Source: Streptomyces cucumeris (lineage in GTDB: Bacteria; Actinomycetota; Actinomycetes; Streptomycetales; Streptomycetaceae). From it: a stretch of DNA of 64,000 nucleotides. The notes beneath the pieces were generated by a model. That model had not been told where the DNA came from. It made no database searches and worked only from the letters and a program-made list of their open reading frames with translations. Made by a program: the position numbers and the translations under genes. The DNA lies in assembly GCF_024295805.1 (NCBI RefSeq), contig NZ_JANCLX010000025.1, positions 1-64,000 of the forward strand. The letters run 5' to 3'. This document shows, in pieces, positions 42,735 to 51,918 of this stretch (positions are counted from its first letter, which is position 1; each line of letters begins with the position of its first letter).

Positions 42735-43283
42735 GTGATCTACCTGATAGGAGGCCCGCCACGGGTGGGCAAGAGCACCCTCGCGTGGATGCTGCTGGAA
42801 CGGGACGGCATCCCGGGATGCCCGACCGACGCTCTGGTTTCGATGCTGCAGCGCGCCGCGCCCCAGCACGGCGTGCGCCACGGCACGCACCCGGACAAGG
42901 CCGTACCAGCGCAGCCCTTCCTCGTCGAGTTCATCCGTGCCACCGCGGAGAGCCTCGACGATTCCGATCCCCTGGACGGCTATGTGGTCGAGGGCGACAT
43001 CGTCACGCCGGCGGCCGCCACAGCCGCCGCTGGTCTCGGGATGCCACTGAGCTGTGTCTTCCTTGGGAATGCGGAGCTGACCACCGAACACTTGAGGGCC
43101 GCCCCGGACTGGCTCGACGGAGCCGATGACACCACCTATCGGGAGATCGCAGCGTGGGTGAGGGAACAAAGCACTGCCCTGCGTGAAGCCTGTGCGGCCA
43201 GCGGGCACGTCTACGTCGAGTTGGGGGCCGACCACACCCAGGGCCTTGAGAGGGCCTACTCGAAACTGATGGAGAGGCCCTGA
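42735..43283 (+). CDS. P-loop kinase/ATPase-like protein
   Basis: 182-aa nucleotide-binding protein. It starts at GTG with IYLIGGPPRVGKSTLAWML, a Walker A motif at the very N-terminus as in adenylate-kinase-like and 2-phosphoglycerate-kinase-like proteins. GYVVEGDIVTPA and LGMPLSCVFLGNAEL follow, and helices with REIAAWVREQSTALREACA close it. The layout suggests a small-molecule kinase or zeta-toxin-like phosphotransferase; no antitoxin gene is seen beside it. The longer frame (to 42645) would place the P-loop 35 residues in and is less natural. Confidence 0.72.
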   Translation: MIYLIGGPPRVGKSTLAWMLLERDGIPGCPTDALVSMLQRAAPQHGVRHGTHPDKAVPAQPFLVEFIRATAESLDDSDPLDGYVVEGDIVTPAAATAAAGLGMPLSCVFLGNAELTTEHLRAAPDWLDGADDTTYREIAAWVREQSTALREACAASGHVYVELGADHTQGLERAYSKLMERP

Positions 43284-43329
43284 CCGACCACCGTCAGCAC
43301 CCGCGGCCTTCTCCGCAAGGCGTTGCCCC

Positions 43330-43746
43330 ACGGTCGGCGTCAGCGGGCTGACCCTGGGTGGCGGATTCGGCTTCAGTTCGCGGAAGCTGGACCTGACCGC
43401 CGACGCCCTGGCGTGCACCAGGGTGGTGACGGCCGCAGGCAACTCCCTGGTGTGCGACGAGAGGCGGCACCCGGACCTGTTCTGGGCCTGCCGGGGCGGT
43501 GGCGGAGGCAACTTCGGCATCAACACCGAGTTCACCTTCCGCACCACGCCCGTGAACACGGTGGCGGTCTATCAACTCGACTGGGACTGGCGGGACACGG
43601 CCGGGCGGAAGGTGTCGGCCCTCGGACAGTACTTCGGAACCGCGTACGAGCTGCGGGACCGCGCCCTGGGAGACTGCGTTCATCCACCGCACCGTCGGCT
43701 TCCTGCTGGCCTCGCAGACGATCCGGGCCGAAGAAGCGGCCGCTGA
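43330..43746 (+). pseudogene. Fragment of a BBE-type FAD-linked oxidoreductase
   Basis: The frame reads VSGLTLGGGFGFSSRKLDLT, ADALACTRVVTAAGNSLVCD, then DLFWACRGGGGGNFGINTEF, the central FAD-binding (PCMH-type) signature of berberine-bridge-enzyme-like oxidases. The N-terminal His/Cys flavin-attachment part and the substrate domain are absent, and similarity ends near 43680. It is a gene fragment; no intact copy is in the window. Confidence 0.7.
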
Positions 43747-43988
43747 TGAGCACCTGGAGAGCCGTGCGCTGCTCGCAGTCCACGCACTGGGTTCGCTTGC
43801 CGCCTCATGGGCGAACGCCCCATCTGATCTCCACGTCGTCGCTCCGAGGAGGGTCGCCGGGCTCCTTGACGTGCCCGAACGGCCATCCACGGTCCGGCGC
43901 CGCGTCCTTGCCCGCGTTGCCCACGTACACACCGTCGTCCATGTGCCCGGACGCTCATACGTGCCGGGCCCGCGGTTAGGGTGGCCTG

Positions 43989-45458
43989 ATGTTCGGCACA
44001 CGGAGGGCTCGCAGGCAGGAAGAGCGTCAACGGCAGCTGGCGACGGAGCTCAGGTCGGCAGAGGGCGCGGTGCGCGAGGCGGCGTCCCGGAGCATCGCGC
44101 AGTGTCCTGATAGCGCCTGGGCGCTGCGTGAGTTGCTGTGGTCCCTCGACAACGAGCCGTCGGTGGATGTGTTCGAGGCGGTGACGGAGAGCTTCACCTT
44201 CGCGCTCGGCCAGGACCCGTCCCTGTACGCGGAGGCCGAGCGGATCCTCGCGGAGGCGCTGTCCGATCCGGCGGCGCTGGTGGGTGCCTGGACCGCGTTC
44301 ACCGGGCGGCTCGGCTCGGTCTGTGCGCACACCCTCGACGACGAGCTGTGCTGGGACATCCAAGCCCGACAGGGCACCATGAGGGAGATCGGCTGGACCG
44401 AGGCGGGAGCACCTGGCGAGGGCCTGGCCCACGGGGTGCAGATGCGGGCAGCGCTGAGAGACATACACGCCGCCCTGCGCCGCAGCGCCGCTCCGCTCCC
44501 GCCGGGAACCGCTGAGGGGATCCAGGAAGAGGCACGTCTCCTGCTCGGCCGGGCACTGGCTCATCCGCCGGGCAGTGCGTAACGCTCCGAGCAGCTCATC
44601 GCTCTCGCCCAGTCCCCGGATACGCGAACGTGGCGGGACCGCGCCTGCGCCAGTGCCCGCATCGACGAGATCCTCGTGCTGTGCGGGAGCGCGGATCCGG
44701 CACGGGTCCGCGTCGGGGTCGAGGCGCTGGACTTCCTCATGATGCTCCACATCCATGGGCGCACCGGACCGGTCCTCGCCACCCTCGGTCCTCTCGCCGT
44801 TCCCGGCCAGGACGCCTCCGTCCTGGCCAAGGTGCTCGACTGTTACCGGACGCTGGGGGTCCACCACCAACTGGCCGAGATGCCGGTGGCGTTGTTCCTG
44901 TCGTGCGCGCGGCACACCGAGCCGCAGGTGAGGTCGTCGGCCGCCGCGGGGCTGCCCACCATCACGAGGAACGGTCCGGAGGAAGCGTCGGCCGTGGCGG
45001 TGCTCATCGAGCTCCTCGACCACGACCCCGATCGCGGCGTCCGGTTGGACGCGGGCACCTCCCTCGCCGATTTCGAATGCTCCGACGAGGCCAGTACCCG
45101 GACATCCGGGGCCGCGCTGGCCCGCTACGCCGACTCACCCGACGCCGCCCTTCGTGCCCGGTCGGTCTCCGGGGCCTGGCAGCGCAAGGAGCCAGGGGCG
45201 ATCCGCTGGCTGCTCGACGAGCTGCAATCACCCGCCCCCTCCTGGCACTTCGTCCTGCTGGCCGAATCCTGCACGATGGACCTGGCGCTGGAGGACGACG
45301 TCCCGTCCTCGGTGCTGGCCGAATTCGAGCAGGCGTTGCTGCGGCTGCAGCGGACGGGATGGGCCGAACGGGATGATCCGGATAGTTCCCCGGATCCTGA
45401 GGGGCGCGCGGCCATGGTGGCCTTCGCACTGGAGAACCTGCGTCTGTTCGCCCCCTGA
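43989..45458 (+). pseudogene. HEAT-repeat protein gene interrupted by an in-frame TAA
   Basis: Two open frames, 43989-44582 (197 aa) and 44676-45458, are in the same phase. The 93 bases between them read on in that phase as RSEQLIALAQSPDTRTWRDR after a single TAA at 44580-44582, so one gene of about 489 codons is broken by one nonsense codon. The product is helical: REAASRSIAQCPDSAWALRE at the start, and repeats such as EPQVRSSAAAGLPTITRNGP, then VLIELLDHDPDRGVRLDAGT and WLLDELQSPAPSWHFVLLAE that look like HEAT/ARM units. Such proteins act as scaffolds. It may be a recent pseudogene, a split gene with a restart at 44676, or a sequencing error. Confidence 0.7.
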
Positions 45459-45542
45459 CGCCGCCCCTGCCGCACACCTCACCTGTACGGGTCCCGTACA
45501 GACCATGATGCGAGGGCTTGCCCGTCCATAGCGGGCGGTCGG

Positions 45543-45569
45543 GGCAAGAGGGTGTACCCACCTCTTGCC
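45543..45569. terminator. Hairpin between the HEAT gene and helR
   Basis: GGCAAGAGG (45543-45551) pairs perfectly with CCTCTTGCC (45561-45569) around a 9-base loop, about 85 bases after the HEAT-gene stop. It may terminate that gene. Being only 24 bases before the rifamycin-associated element, it may also be part of the helR control region. Confidence 0.5.
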
Positions 45570-45592
45570 ACTCTCAACGTATAGCGCACCGG

Positions 45593-45611
45593 GGGGCTTG
45601 CGGCAAGACCC
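45593..45611 (+). promoter_or_regulatory. Rifamycin-associated element (RAE)
   Basis: GGGGCTTGCGGCAAGACCC is a 19-base imperfect palindrome that matches, with one difference as I recall it, the RAE consensus (GGGGCTTGCGGCAAGGCCC) found upstream of rifamycin-resistance genes in actinobacteria. It lies 113 bases before the ATG of a HelR-like gene. In known cases the element is needed for rifampicin-induced expression. Confidence 0.8.
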
Positions 45612-45723
45612 GGGTCGTACCGCAGAATCGCAGGCCAAGGCCAGAACCTGCGGTAATGGGGGATTCACGAAGTGCGTACGTTCTTGTCGGTTCATGGATC
45701 GACTCCGAATCGGAGCCGGTGAT

Positions 45724-47874
45724 ATGAACCCCCTGACCACCAGCGCGTTCGCGCTTCCCGACCGTCTCGCCCCCAAGGCCGACCCGATGCTGATCGCCGA
45801 CGACGAGCAGCACTTCGCGGCCATCGCCGAGTGCCTCGACCGGACGATCGCCGAACTGTCCGACCGCCTCGATGCCGAACGCAAGGCACCCGGCGGCATC
45901 GGCCGCGGGGCGATGGACCGGGACATGGAGATCCACCGGCTGACCGGCCGTCTCCGCGCCTTGCGCCGCTTCGGCCTGGACCTGTGCCTCGGGCACATCG
46001 TCAGCGCGGACGACCCCAAGCCCGTGTACGTCGGCCGGCTCGGCCTCACCGACAGCACGGGGCACCGGCTGCTGCTCGACTGGCGCTCCCCGGCGGCCGA
46101 GCCGTTCTTCGCCGCGACCCACGCCAGCCCGATGGGACTGACGAGCCGCCGCAGATACCGCTGGACCCAGGGCCGGATCAGCGACTACTGGGACGAGGTG
46201 TTCACCGCCGACGGGCTGGAACACCACGCCGCGCTGGACGACCAGTCCGCCTTCATCGCCAGCCTGGGTGGCCACCGGTCATCCCGGATGCGGGATGTGC
46301 TCACCACCATCCAGGCCGACCAGGACGCGATCATCCGGGCGGGATCCCGTGGCGCTCTCGTCGTCGACGGCGGCCCGGGAACGGGCAAGACAGTCGTGGC
46401 GCTGCACCGCTCCGCCTACCTCCTCTACTCCGACCCCCGCCTCGGTCAGCGCCGGGGAGGTGTGCTGTTCGTCGGTCCGCACCAGCCCTACCTGGCCTAC
46501 GTCGCCGATGTCCTCCCCAGCCTCGGAGAGGAGGGGGTGCGCACCTGCACCCTGCGGGACCTGGTCGCCGAGGGAGCCGGAGCGGCGATCGAGGCCGACC
46601 CGGACGTGGCACGCCTGAAGTCGTCCGCGGACATGGTGCGGGCGATCGAGAAGGCCGTCAGGTTCTACGAAGAGCCTCCCGCCGAGGGGATGACGGTCTC
46701 GACCGACTGGGCCGACATCTGGCTGAGCGCCGACGACTGGGCCGAGGCGTTCGAGGCACCGGAACCCGGCACCCCGCACAACGAGGCCCGTGAGCAGATC
46801 TGGGAGGAACTGCTCACGATCCTGATGGACAAGCACGACGGTGACATCTCACCTGACCAGTTCCGCAGGTCGCTAATGCACGACGAAGAGCTGGTCACCA
46901 CCCTCAACCGGGCCTGGCCGCTGCTCGAAGCGGCCGACCTGGTCGGAGACCTGTGGTCGGTCCCCGCCTACCTGCGGATGTGCGCCCCCTGGCTCAGCCC
47001 CGACGAGGTCCGCACGCTTCAGCGCAAGCACGCGCCCCACGCCTGGACGGGGTCCGACCTGCCGCTCCTGGACGCGGCGCGGCAGCGGCTCGGCGACCCG
47101 GAGACGGCACGGCGACAGCGCCGGCACAAGGCCGCCGTCGCCGCCGAACGGGAGCGTATGGCCGATGTCATCGACACCGTGCTCGCGGCCGATGACGACG
47201 GTGAGGGCGCGGTGACGATGCTGCGGGGACAGGACCTCCAGGACAGCCTGATCGACGAGACCGCCCTGCCCACCGCCGACCCGGACCGGCTCGCCGGCCC
47301 GTTCGCGCACATCGTCGTGGACGAGGCGCAGGAACTGACCGACGCGGAGTGGCAGATGCTGCTGCTCCGCTGCCCGTCCCGGAGCTTCACCATCGTCGGG
47401 GACCGCGCCCAGGCCCGGCACGGGTTCACGGAGTCGTGGCAGGAACGGCTCGAGCGGATCGGGCTCGACCGGATCACCGTGGCCTCCCTGAGTGTCAACT
47501 ACCGGACGCCGGAGGAGGTCATGACGGAAGCCGAGCCGGTCATCCGAGCCGTGCTCCCGGACGCCAACGTGCCGACCTCCATCCGCAGCGGCGGCATCCC
47601 CGTCGTCCACGGATCCGTCGCGGAGCTGAGCTCGGTCCTCGATACCTGGCTCGCCGGGAACACCGACGGGATCGCCTGCGTCATCGGCGATCCCACGTTC
47701 CGGGCGACGCCCCGCGTCCGGTCACTGACCCCGGAGTTGTCCAAGGGGCTCGAGTTCGACCTGGTCGTCCTCGTCGACCCGGAGGCGTTCGGCGAGGGTG
47801 TCGAGGGAGCGGTCGACCGCTACGTCGCGATGACCCGGGCGACCCGGCAACTCGTCATCCTCACGAGCCCCTGA
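45724..47874 (+). CDS. helR: HelR-like RNA-polymerase-associated helicase-type ATPase (rifamycin resistance)
   Basis: 716-aa UvrD/HelD-like superfamily-1 protein. The N-terminal coiled-coil arm (about 25-85: HFAAIAECLDRTIAELSDRL, then MEIHRLTGRLRALRRFG) would enter the RNA polymerase channel. The ATPase core has Walker A GGPGTGKTVVALH near residue 217, VVDEAQELTDAEWQMLL near 530, GDRAQARHG and the late motifs SKGLEFDLVVLVD and RYVAMTRATRQLVIL. HelR proteins release rifamycin from, or protect, RNA polymerase. The RAE upstream strongly supports this over a general HelD. The ATG at 45724 is used because the N-terminus then matches; the frame is open upstream into the RAE leader. Confidence 0.85.
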   Translation: MNPLTTSAFALPDRLAPKADPMLIADDEQHFAAIAECLDRTIAELSDRLDAERKAPGGIGRGAMDRDMEIHRLTGRLRALRRFGLDLCLGHIVSADDPKPVYVGRLGLTDSTGHRLLLDWRSPAAEPFFAATHASPMGLTSRRRYRWTQGRISDYWDEVFTADGLEHHAALDDQSAFIASLGGHRSSRMRDVLTTIQADQDAIIRAGSRGALVVDGGPGTGKTVVALHRSAYLLYSDPRLGQRRGGVLFVGPHQPYLAYVADVLPSLGEEGVRTCTLRDLVAEGAGAAIEADPDVARLKSSADMVRAIEKAVRFYEEPPAEGMTVSTDWADIWLSADDWAEAFEAPEPGTPHNEAREQIWEELLTILMDKHDGDISPDQFRRSLMHDEELVTTLNRAWPLLEAADLVGDLWSVPAYLRMCAPWLSPDEVRTLQRKHAPHAWTGSDLPLLDAARQRLGDPETARRQRRHKAAVAAERERMADVIDTVLAADDDGEGAVTMLRGQDLQDSLIDETALPTADPDRLAGPFAHIVVDEAQELTDAEWQMLLLRCPSRSFTIVGDRAQARHGFTESWQERLERIGLDRITVASLSVNYRTPEEVMTEAEPVIRAVLPDANVPTSIRSGGIPVVHGSVAELSSVLDTWLAGNTDGIACVIGDPTFRATPRVRSLTPELSKGLEFDLVVLVDPEAFGEGVEGAVDRYVAMTRATRQLVILTSP

Positions 47875-48135
47875 CGGCTGGCCATGAGGCGGGCCGGCAC
47901 AGCAGGGGCGGGAGGGCCAGTGGAACGTTATACGGCCTCGGGGCTGGTGTGCTCGCATGTTGAGGTGTCGCCTATTCCTCGTCGAGGTCGGTTCTGACAT
48001 CACCGTGTGTGGTCGCCGGGGGCGTATCGGTGGCGGTGACGCGCAGGGGGTAGCCCTGGCCGCGCCGTACGGCCACCTTTTGGTCGAGCACGGCCCGCTC
48101 GGTGGGCTCCGGTTTCGGGGCCGGCCACTACCGCA
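47875..48135. other. Intergenic region
   Basis: No gene is supported. It contains CTCGCATGTTGAGGTGTCG at about 47951, which recurs with one change (CTCGCATGTTCAGGTGTCG) near 49536, a dispersed repeat probably left by a mobile element. Confidence 0.4.
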
Positions 48136-48507
48136 CTAGTCCGTGCTGCGCGGCGACAGCCGCTGTGTGATCCGGTGGAACAAGTCCGTCAGCGGCTCGG
48201 TGATGTCCTGGCCGAACTCGGACAGCCCGTAGGTGACCTGGGGCGGCGTCGTCGGCTCCACCTCCCGCCAGATCAAGCCGTCCTGGACCAGCGCACGCAG
48301 GGTCTGAGCGAGCATCTTCTCGCTGATGCCCTGGATGCTGTCGCGCAGCTCGTAGAACCGAAGGTCGTTGCTCCGCAAGGAGATCAGCACCCAGATACCC
48401 CACCTGCTGGTCACATGGTCGACCATGTCACGCGCGGGGCAGTCGGTGTGAAACACCTCATACTGACTGCCCACCTCGGCCTGTATACGCTGCGCGCCTT
48501 CTCTCAC
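48136..48507 (-). CDS. HxlR-family transcriptional regulator
   Basis: 123-aa MarR/HxlR-type winged-helix regulator. It has CPARDMVDHVTSRWGIWVLI, LRFYELRDSIQGISEKMLAQ, TLRALVQDGLIWREVEPTTP and VTYGLSEFGQDITEPLTDLF, a complete HxlR domain with an N-terminal Cys that could be a redox or quinone sensor. It diverges from an NAD(P)H-binding reductase gene across a 92-base gap with inverted repeats. This layout resembles quinone- or aldehyde-responsive HxlR/oxidoreductase pairs. Confidence 0.9.
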   Translation of the reverse strand: MREGAQRIQAEVGSQYEVFHTDCPARDMVDHVTSRWGIWVLISLRSNDLRFYELRDSIQGISEKMLAQTLRALVQDGLIWREVEPTTPPQVTYGLSEFGQDITEPLTDLFHRITQRLSPRSTD

Positions 48508-48518
48508 GTGCGGAGCTT

Positions 48519-48548
48519 ACCTCTAGGTATGTTCTTACGAAAAGTAAG
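48519..48548. promoter_or_regulatory. Candidate HxlR operator
   Basis: The gap between HxlR and the reductase gene has ACCTCTAGGT (48519-48528), a perfect palindrome, and CTTAC-GAAAA-GTAAG (48534-48548), a perfect 5-base inverted repeat. Both are AT-richer than their surroundings. Binding by the adjacent HxlR protein is inferred from position. Confidence 0.5.
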
Positions 48549-48599
48549 CCCGGCTCCTAGTGTCAATTGCCGCAGTACACGACCGACCAGGAGCTGAAT

Positions 48600-49439
48600 A
48601 TGATTGTGGTGACCGGGGCTACCGGGAATGTGGGCCGACCCTTGACGCACGCCTTGGCCGAGGCGGGCGAGCAGGTGACGGCGGTGTCGCGGCATGCGGT
48701 GGCGATGCTGGACGGAGTCCGGCATGTGGCGGCCGACCTGGCCGAGCTGACAAGCCTCACACCCGCGTTGGACGGAGCGAAGGCACTGTTCCTCCTGCTG
48801 TCCGGCGACCTGCACACCCCCGAGGCAAGACCGGCCGACATCATCGGCCTGGCCGCGGCCAGTGGGGTCCGCCGAGTCGTCCTGCTGTCTTCGCAGGGCG
48901 TGGCGACCAGGCCGCTCGGCCCGTCGCGGGTCGCGATGCGCGCGGTGGAGGACGCGTTGCGGGAGTCCGGCCTGGCCTGGGCCGTCCTGCGACCGGGCGG
49001 CTTCGCCTCCAACGCCTTGGCCTGGGCGGAGTCAGTCCGCACGCAAGGGACGGTCGCCGCGCCCTTCGGCGACGTAGGAGTGCCGGTCATCGACCCGGCG
49101 GACATCGCCGAGGTCGCGGCGGCCTGCCTGCTGGACGACCGGCACACCGGCGGGGTGTACGAGCTGACCGGGCCAGAGGTGGTCACGCCACGTCAGCAGG
49201 CGGAGGCCATCGCCGCCACGCTCGGCTCACCTGTACGGTTCCACGAACTCACCCGCGACGAGGCCAAGGCCATGATGACCCAGTTCGTGCCGGCGGAACT
49301 CGCCGACGACACCCTCGACATCATCTCCGCCCCGACCCCGGCAGAACTGCGGATCAGCCCGGACGTGGAACGAGTCCTCGGCCGCGCCCCGCGCCCCTTC
49401 AACGGCTGGGTCGCCCGCAACATCGCCGCCTTCCGTTGA
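48600..49439 (+). CDS. NmrA-like NAD(P)H-binding oxidoreductase
   Basis: 279-aa atypical SDR. The cofactor motif VVTGATGNVGRPLTHALAEA starts at residue 3, followed by VRHVAADLAELTSLTPALDG, the VVLLSSQGVATRPLGPSRVA strand (Ser-rich, no YxxxK) and LAWAVLRPGGFASNALAWAE. This matches the NmrA/azoreductase (QOR2) group, which binds NADPH and may reduce quinones or act as redox sensors. AGGAGCTGAAT precedes the ATG at 48600. The divergent HxlR gene is the probable regulator. Confidence 0.9.
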   Translation: MIVVTGATGNVGRPLTHALAEAGEQVTAVSRHAVAMLDGVRHVAADLAELTSLTPALDGAKALFLLLSGDLHTPEARPADIIGLAAASGVRRVVLLSSQGVATRPLGPSRVAMRAVEDALRESGLAWAVLRPGGFASNALAWAESVRTQGTVAAPFGDVGVPVIDPADIAEVAAACLLDDRHTGGVYELTGPEVVTPRQQAEAIAATLGSPVRFHELTRDEAKAMMTQFVPAELADDTLDIISAPTPAELRISPDVERVLGRAPRPFNGWVARNIAAFR

Positions 49440-49925
49440 GGCACAACTCAACTGAAGAACACCTGGGCACCTTGTGCGGCTGCGGCCGCACAAGGCGCCC
49501 GCCTCCGTAGTCGGTCTTGGTGGACTGGTGACCTCGCATGTTCAGGTGTCGGCTCTGCGCGGCCGAGTCCAAGTGGCGCTCGCGCTGAGTGATCAGCGCG
49601 AGCACGTGCGAAGGCGTCCGACCATGCCAGGAGGCGGGCCATGAGGGCGCCCAGGCAGACGCCCCCGGGTTGGGGCTGAGATCAATCTCCGCGTCAACCA
49701 CGGTTCGATTGATCCCCGAGGCCACATACGTACCGTTCGGCTCCGAGAACCACGGCCGACATCGCCGAGTCCCATCGCCCCCGCTTCATCTTCTGGTCAC
49801 GGGATGAGCCGGGTCCTGGATGTCACACCATCGAGTCGTCACGCGCCGTCGTCCACACCGTCAGTATGAGTGACCGCTACGGTCACTCCTCCGTCGACTG
49901 CCCCTTATGTACACCGAGGAGATGT
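49440..49925. other. Intergenic region with dispersed repeat and unassigned minus-strand frames
   Basis: Minus-strand frames read INRTVVDAEIDLSPNPGA and MARLLAWSDAFARARAD in different phases, which may be one decayed gene, but I do not recognise it. The second copy of the CTCGCATGTTCAGGTGTCG repeat is near 49536. Nothing else supportable is seen. Confidence 0.35.
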
Positions 49926-50558
49926 ATGCGCACGTCAGATGTTCGGCGCCTGGCAGCCGCTGTCGCCGCTCTCACTGTCACCGTCCTTCCCGGACTCGTG
50001 GCACCGGCCCATGCCGCGAGTCAGGAGGACTGCGGCGCGGACAAGTTCTGCGTCTGGTCCGAACCCGGCCACGAGGGCCAGTTCAGGCGTGCTAGCGGCA
50101 GGGCGTCAGGGTGCGTGCTGTCCGAGACCGGGTGGCCCGACGGGACCAAGTCCACGGTCCGGTCGCTCTACAACAGGACCCGGTTCCAGGTCGAATGGTA
50201 TGCGAATGATTCCTGCTCGGGCGCCCCCACCGGGACCATCACGCCCGGCTCCAAGGTGCAGGAGGTCGAGTCCGAGTTCAAGTCGTTCCGCCTCACGCCG
50301 ATCTGCGAGCAGGGGGCGGTGTGCTTCTACTCGGGCGCGGACTACACCGGCCAGGTCGTGAAGGACTCCTCCTGGAATCTCGGGTTCTGCACCAGCAGCG
50401 GGATCCCCGCGAAGAGCGTCTACAACGCGACCGAGCACCCCGTCGCCTTGTTCGACACGAACGGCTCGTGCCAGAACGCCCGGGCCGTGGACCTGCCCGC
50501 CCGCAGCTACGGGAGCTACGACCAGACCTTCTACGGGTTCCGGGTGAAGCCCCGCTGA
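49926..50558 (+). CDS. Secreted peptidase-inhibitor family I36 (SMPI-like) protein, two-domain
   Basis: 210-aa exported protein. The signal peptide is MRTSDVRRLAAAVAALTVTV with a cleavage site after APAHA. The mature protein has two crystallin-like I36 repeats: CGADKFCVWSEPGHEGQF at the start of the first, and CEQGAVCFYSGADYTGQVV at the start of the second, each ending with a KSV/STVRSLYN(A/R)T motif. Known I36 proteins of streptomycetes inhibit metalloproteases. The double-domain form could bind two targets or be structural. GAGGAGATGT before the ATG at 49926 supports this start. A strong terminator hairpin follows. Confidence 0.85.
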   Translation: MRTSDVRRLAAAVAALTVTVLPGLVAPAHAASQEDCGADKFCVWSEPGHEGQFRRASGRASGCVLSETGWPDGTKSTVRSLYNRTRFQVEWYANDSCSGAPTGTITPGSKVQEVESEFKSFRLTPICEQGAVCFYSGADYTGQVVKDSSWNLGFCTSSGIPAKSVYNATEHPVALFDTNGSCQNARAVDLPARSYGSYDQTFYGFRVKPR

Positions 50559-50565
50559 ACGCCCC

Positions 50566-50600
50566 TCGGGCTCGGCCTCCAGTGGAGGGCGAGCCCGAGC
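50566..50600 (+). terminator. Strong hairpin terminator after the I36 gene
   Basis: CTCGGGCTCG (50566-50575) pairs with CGAGCCCGAG (50591-50600), and an inner CCTCC/GGAGG stem closes on a 3-base loop with one mismatch between stems. It starts eight bases after the stop. Confidence 0.8.
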
Positions 50601-50658
50601 CCCGAGAACGGTTGATGCCGTCTCGACGTGCGCGCGTGCCAGGCACGGCGGCTGGCTG

Positions 50659-50784
50659 TCAGACCTTGAGGATCAGCATCAGCGCACCCAGTCCGACGAA
50701 CCCGAGCGTCAGCGGGGCGATGAGCGTCAGCAGTCCGGCACCCATCGCGGCGACGACGAGCTTGGTGCGGTCATCGGTGTTCAC
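50659..50784 (-). CDS. 41-aa single-helix membrane protein
   Basis: A short GTG-started gene: MNTDDRTK, then a hydrophobic run LVVAAMGAGLLTLIAPLTLG and FVGLGALMLILKV to the end. GGAGG lies four bases before the GTG, an ideal ribosome-binding site, which supports it as a true gene despite its size. It would be a membrane-embedded hairpin or a long helix. No family recognised; it is convergent with the I36 gene. The 330 bases from 50785 to 51116 hold nothing supportable. Confidence 0.6.
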   Translation of the reverse strand: MNTDDRTKLVVAAMGAGLLTLIAPLTLGFVGLGALMLILKV

Positions 50785-51116
50785 AAGTCCTCCAGGCATC
50801 TTCGGGAAGGCCCCGGGATCTGGTCGGTCCGAGGTGGTGTTCGAACGGTGAGGGAGCCATGGGTTAGGCCCGCAAGTCCCCGTCCCAGGCGCAGGGAGAG
50901 CGGCTCAGACGATGGGGGAATGCTGGCTCTCTCACGGGCTTCGAAGCCCTCAAAAGAGTCGACTGCGCGGCACAGGCGGACCGAGCCGCCTGCTGTCGTG
51001 GTTATGGGGCGGCCGAGCGCGGAAATCTGGTTCGCTTCTGTCACTCACTCAGTGCCCTGCGGGTTGTCGACGGCCTTGGGGCACATCGGTACAGCGGCTA
51101 ACGCTAAGACGTCGTC

Positions 51117-51735
51117 TCATTTGGCGAGTCGGCGGTAGCAAATGAGGGTGCAGGCGATAGCGGTGAAGGCCAGGAAGTGTTCAGCCTTGCGCTCGTAGCG
51201 GCGGTGGAGCCGACGGCAGTCGGCGAGCCAGGCCATGCTGCGCTCGATCGTCCAGCGGTGGCGGCCCAGTCGCGTGGAAGATTCGATGCCCTTGCGCGCG
51301 ATGCGGTGGGTGATGCCGCGCTTGCGTAGCCATCGACGCAGGTAGTCGTAGTCGTAGCCCTTGTCGGCGTGCAGCTTGGCGGGCTTGCGCCGGCGTGGGC
51401 CGCGGCGGGAGCGGATCCGCGGGATCCCGCGGACCAGGGGCTGCAGGGCCTGGATGTCGTGGAGGTTGGCGCCCGATATACCGACGGATATGGGCAGACC
51501 GGTCCGCTCGGTGATCAGGTGGATCTTCGACCCTTTCTTGCCCCGGTCGACAGGATTCGGACCTGTCAGGTCCCCCCTTTCAAGGCCCGCATGTTCACCG
51601 AGTCGATCGCGCACCTCGACCAGTCCAGGTCTCCGCGAGCGCCGAGTTCGTCCAGCACCAGGCGGTGCAGTTTGGCTCAGACCCGGGCTCTGCTCCATTC
51701 GCTGAACCGGCGGTGCGCGGTCGGCCCCGACGGGC
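51117..51735 (-). pseudogene. IS5-family transposase, decayed (frameshift and nonsense)
   Basis: The C-terminal part is intact in one frame: NPVDRGKKGSKIHLITERTG, KLHADKGYDYDYLRRWLRKR, then GRHRWTIERSMAWLADCRRL. The upstream part lies in another frame: HRRFSEWSRARV, a stop in place of the usual Trp, then AKLHRLVLDELGARGDLDWS and CAIDSVNMRALKGG. The N-terminal roughly 80 residues are missing. Some IS5 members use frameshifting, but the extra stop makes this copy inactive. It ends about 180 bases before the protease start and may have affected that promoter. Confidence 0.82.
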
Positions 51736-51918
51736 CGAAGGTCAAGCTTCACTTTCCCGGCCCTGCTCTTGTGTTGACCATGCGTCCACCATGTGGTGGC
51801 ATGGGCGGCCCGGACGTGAGGTCGATGGCTTTGCCGGGCCATCGCCCCTTGGTGTGTTCCGTCCGTGGCCCCCTCATCTCACGCGGGCGCTCACGCCTGC
51901 TCCGGCAAAGGACTCCAC

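Noticed and set aside
42735..43283. Zeta-toxin of a toxin-antitoxin pair
   Set aside because: The P-loop position is similar, but no antitoxin gene is adjacent and the length and later motifs do not settle the family.
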